A stretch of DNA of 64,000 nt from assembly GCF_000004195.4 (NCBI RefSeq), contig NC_030681.2, positions 26,056,482-26,120,481 of the forward strand. Reading direction: 5' to 3'. Shown here piece by piece: positions 62,838-64,000 of the stretch (within the stretch, counting starts at the first letter, position 1; the number at the start of each line of letters is the position of its first letter). The stretch comes from Xenopus tropicalis. Lineage: Eukaryota > Chordata > Amphibia > Anura > Pipidae. Below the pieces are notes generated by a model. The model saw only the letters and a program-made list of their open reading frames with translations. It was not told the DNA's origin and did no database searches. A program made the position numbers and the translations under genes.

Positions 62838-63258
62838 CTTTAAAGGGGTGTTGTTAGTAGAATGCAGACTTTGAAATTCAAATTTTTATTTTTTTTGGAT
62901 TTTCAGTTATTCAGCTTTTTGTTCGCAGCTCTCCAGTTTGGTATTTCCATGGCTATATGGTTTTTTAGGGTCTTTTTTTACCTTAGTAACCACTTAGTAT
63001 GCTCTCACTTGAATGTGAGACTGGAATATGAATAGAAAGATAAGGAATGCTAATGATTAAATGATAAGCTCACAGAACTGTATGTGTTGGCTGCAGGTTC
63101 AGTGACCCCCTTTTCAAAGTTAGAAATATACATAAGAGGAAGTAATAATAAGTAATACATTTAAAAAAATAATTAGACCAACTGCAAAGTTGCTAGGAAA
63201 AGGATATTCGATACTAACATACTAAAAGTTAACTTGAAGGTGAAGCACCCCATTAAAG
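62838..63258. mobile_element. T2-type MITE (CTTTAAAGGGGTG ends)
   Basis: CTTTAAAGGGGTG at the left and CACCCCATTAAAG at the right are inverted copies with one mismatch, with TTAA just inside each border. The interior has TTATTCAGCTTTTTGTTCGC and AGCTCTCCAGTTTGGTATTT, seen inverted at 18120-18315. Non-coding, 421 bp. Confidence 0.75.
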
Positions 63259-63399
63259 CTCTGTATGTATTCAGCAATTCTTTGTTCCCAGATGATGACC
63301 TCCATTAAAGTGAGTGTTCCATACATTTATTTCATACATTAGACTTTAGTTTAGAAAAAAACTGAGAATAGAACCTAATGTTCTTCATGTTCTTCAGTT

Positions 63400-63627
63400 A
63401 GTAAGACTATGAGGAAGCTTCCTGCTGATTGGCTCAGATCACCCATTCCTAAGGGAGGGGGAAGCAGGAGAGAGGAGAGAGCTGCGTGTCTCTGGCACAT
63501 GAATTACAGACACAACAAATCTTTTGACAGAGAAGTCAGTGCAGCGTTTCTGTGAGTGCTTATGGCTGTATTTACATAGACCTTTCTGATAAAGCTTACT
63601 TAGCTTTTACCTTTCCTTCTCCTTTAA
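63400..63627. mobile_element. T2/Kolobok-type right end
   Basis: Ends ACCTTTCCTTCTCCTTTAA with TTAA at 63624-63627, preceded by TTTCTGATAAAGCTTACTTA, a standard T2 subterminal sequence. The left end was not located with confidence. No gene is seen from here to the window end; the 80-codon frame at 63701-63943 has no recognisable similarity. Confidence 0.6.
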
Positions 63628-64000
63628 TGCTTATCAGCAAGGCACAAGTTTCATTCAAATAAATACTGACAAGAATCACAAATACATAGATGTAAACAAA
63701 ATGCTTCATCAGTATTGGAACTCTATGAATGTTGGCTGTTCATTAACTGCACAAAAAAATGAAGACTTTTGCTTTCTAATTGGCAAAGGAAAAGGAACCC
63801 CCGTTATGAATGGCCTCCACATAAAGGGTGCAATAAATGTATTGCATTGCCTCCTACCAAACATTTATAATGTGCACAGCCTCCCTGAATCTCTAAAACA
63901 ATCCCAATGTTTTCAAATTGGAACTGACATCACCACCATATAAGTCAATAAGCTTCTGATTACGCAAGAACATTTCTTAACGCCAGAACGCCATCGGTTT

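Overview
The window is vertebrate nuclear DNA, almost certainly from a Xenopus frog (X. tropicalis favoured). Short exons with GT-AG boundaries sit in long introns, and the introns are packed with short inverted-repeat DNA transposons of the kinds that dominate frog genomes: T2/Kolobok-type TTAA elements, hAT and Harbinger MITEs, and the family whose ends read CAGGTATGGGA. There are no bacterial-type operons, and nearly all open frames seen are chance frames in introns or repeats.

One protein-coding gene is recognised: the 3' half of plcb1 (phospholipase C beta 1), on the + strand. Sixteen coding exons between 3137 and 57315 join in frame to 662 residues plus the stop. They cover most of the catalytic Y box (exons 1-3), the C2 domain (exons 3-6), the Galpha-q-binding helix pair (exon 7), a low-complexity linker (exons 8-9) and the long C-terminal coiled coil (exons 10-16), ending in a class I PDZ ligand, DTSL. 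The promoter, PH domain, EF hands and X box lie upstream of the window. The last intron (26099-57072) is about 31 kb. In mammals the a/b isoform choice is made at this junction.

Layout: 1-3136 is upstream intron with MITEs. 3137-11819 holds exons 1-7, interrupted by a 1.5 kb 28-bp minisatellite (6065-7566) and a GATA array (10391-10920). 11820-26098 holds exons 8-15 with many MITEs and a perfect 22-bp hairpin. 26099-57072 is one intron made largely of transposon insertions. It includes a hAT element with an internal minisatellite, a T2 element with a CpG-rich promoter-like core, a Harbinger MITE, short hAT MITEs with intact target duplications, and two oppositely oriented arrays of a ~113 bp unit. 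57316 onward is 3' UTR and downstream flank, with several candidate poly(A) signals and a CpG-dense palindromic MITE.

No novel multi-gene system is present. The points most worth a second look are repeat-derived: the twin 113-bp arrays, CpG-rich transposon cores carrying transcription-factor motifs, CTCF-like sites inside a MITE family, and candidate alternative last exons. Identification of plcb1 rests on close agreement with the remembered mammalian protein; no search was run.
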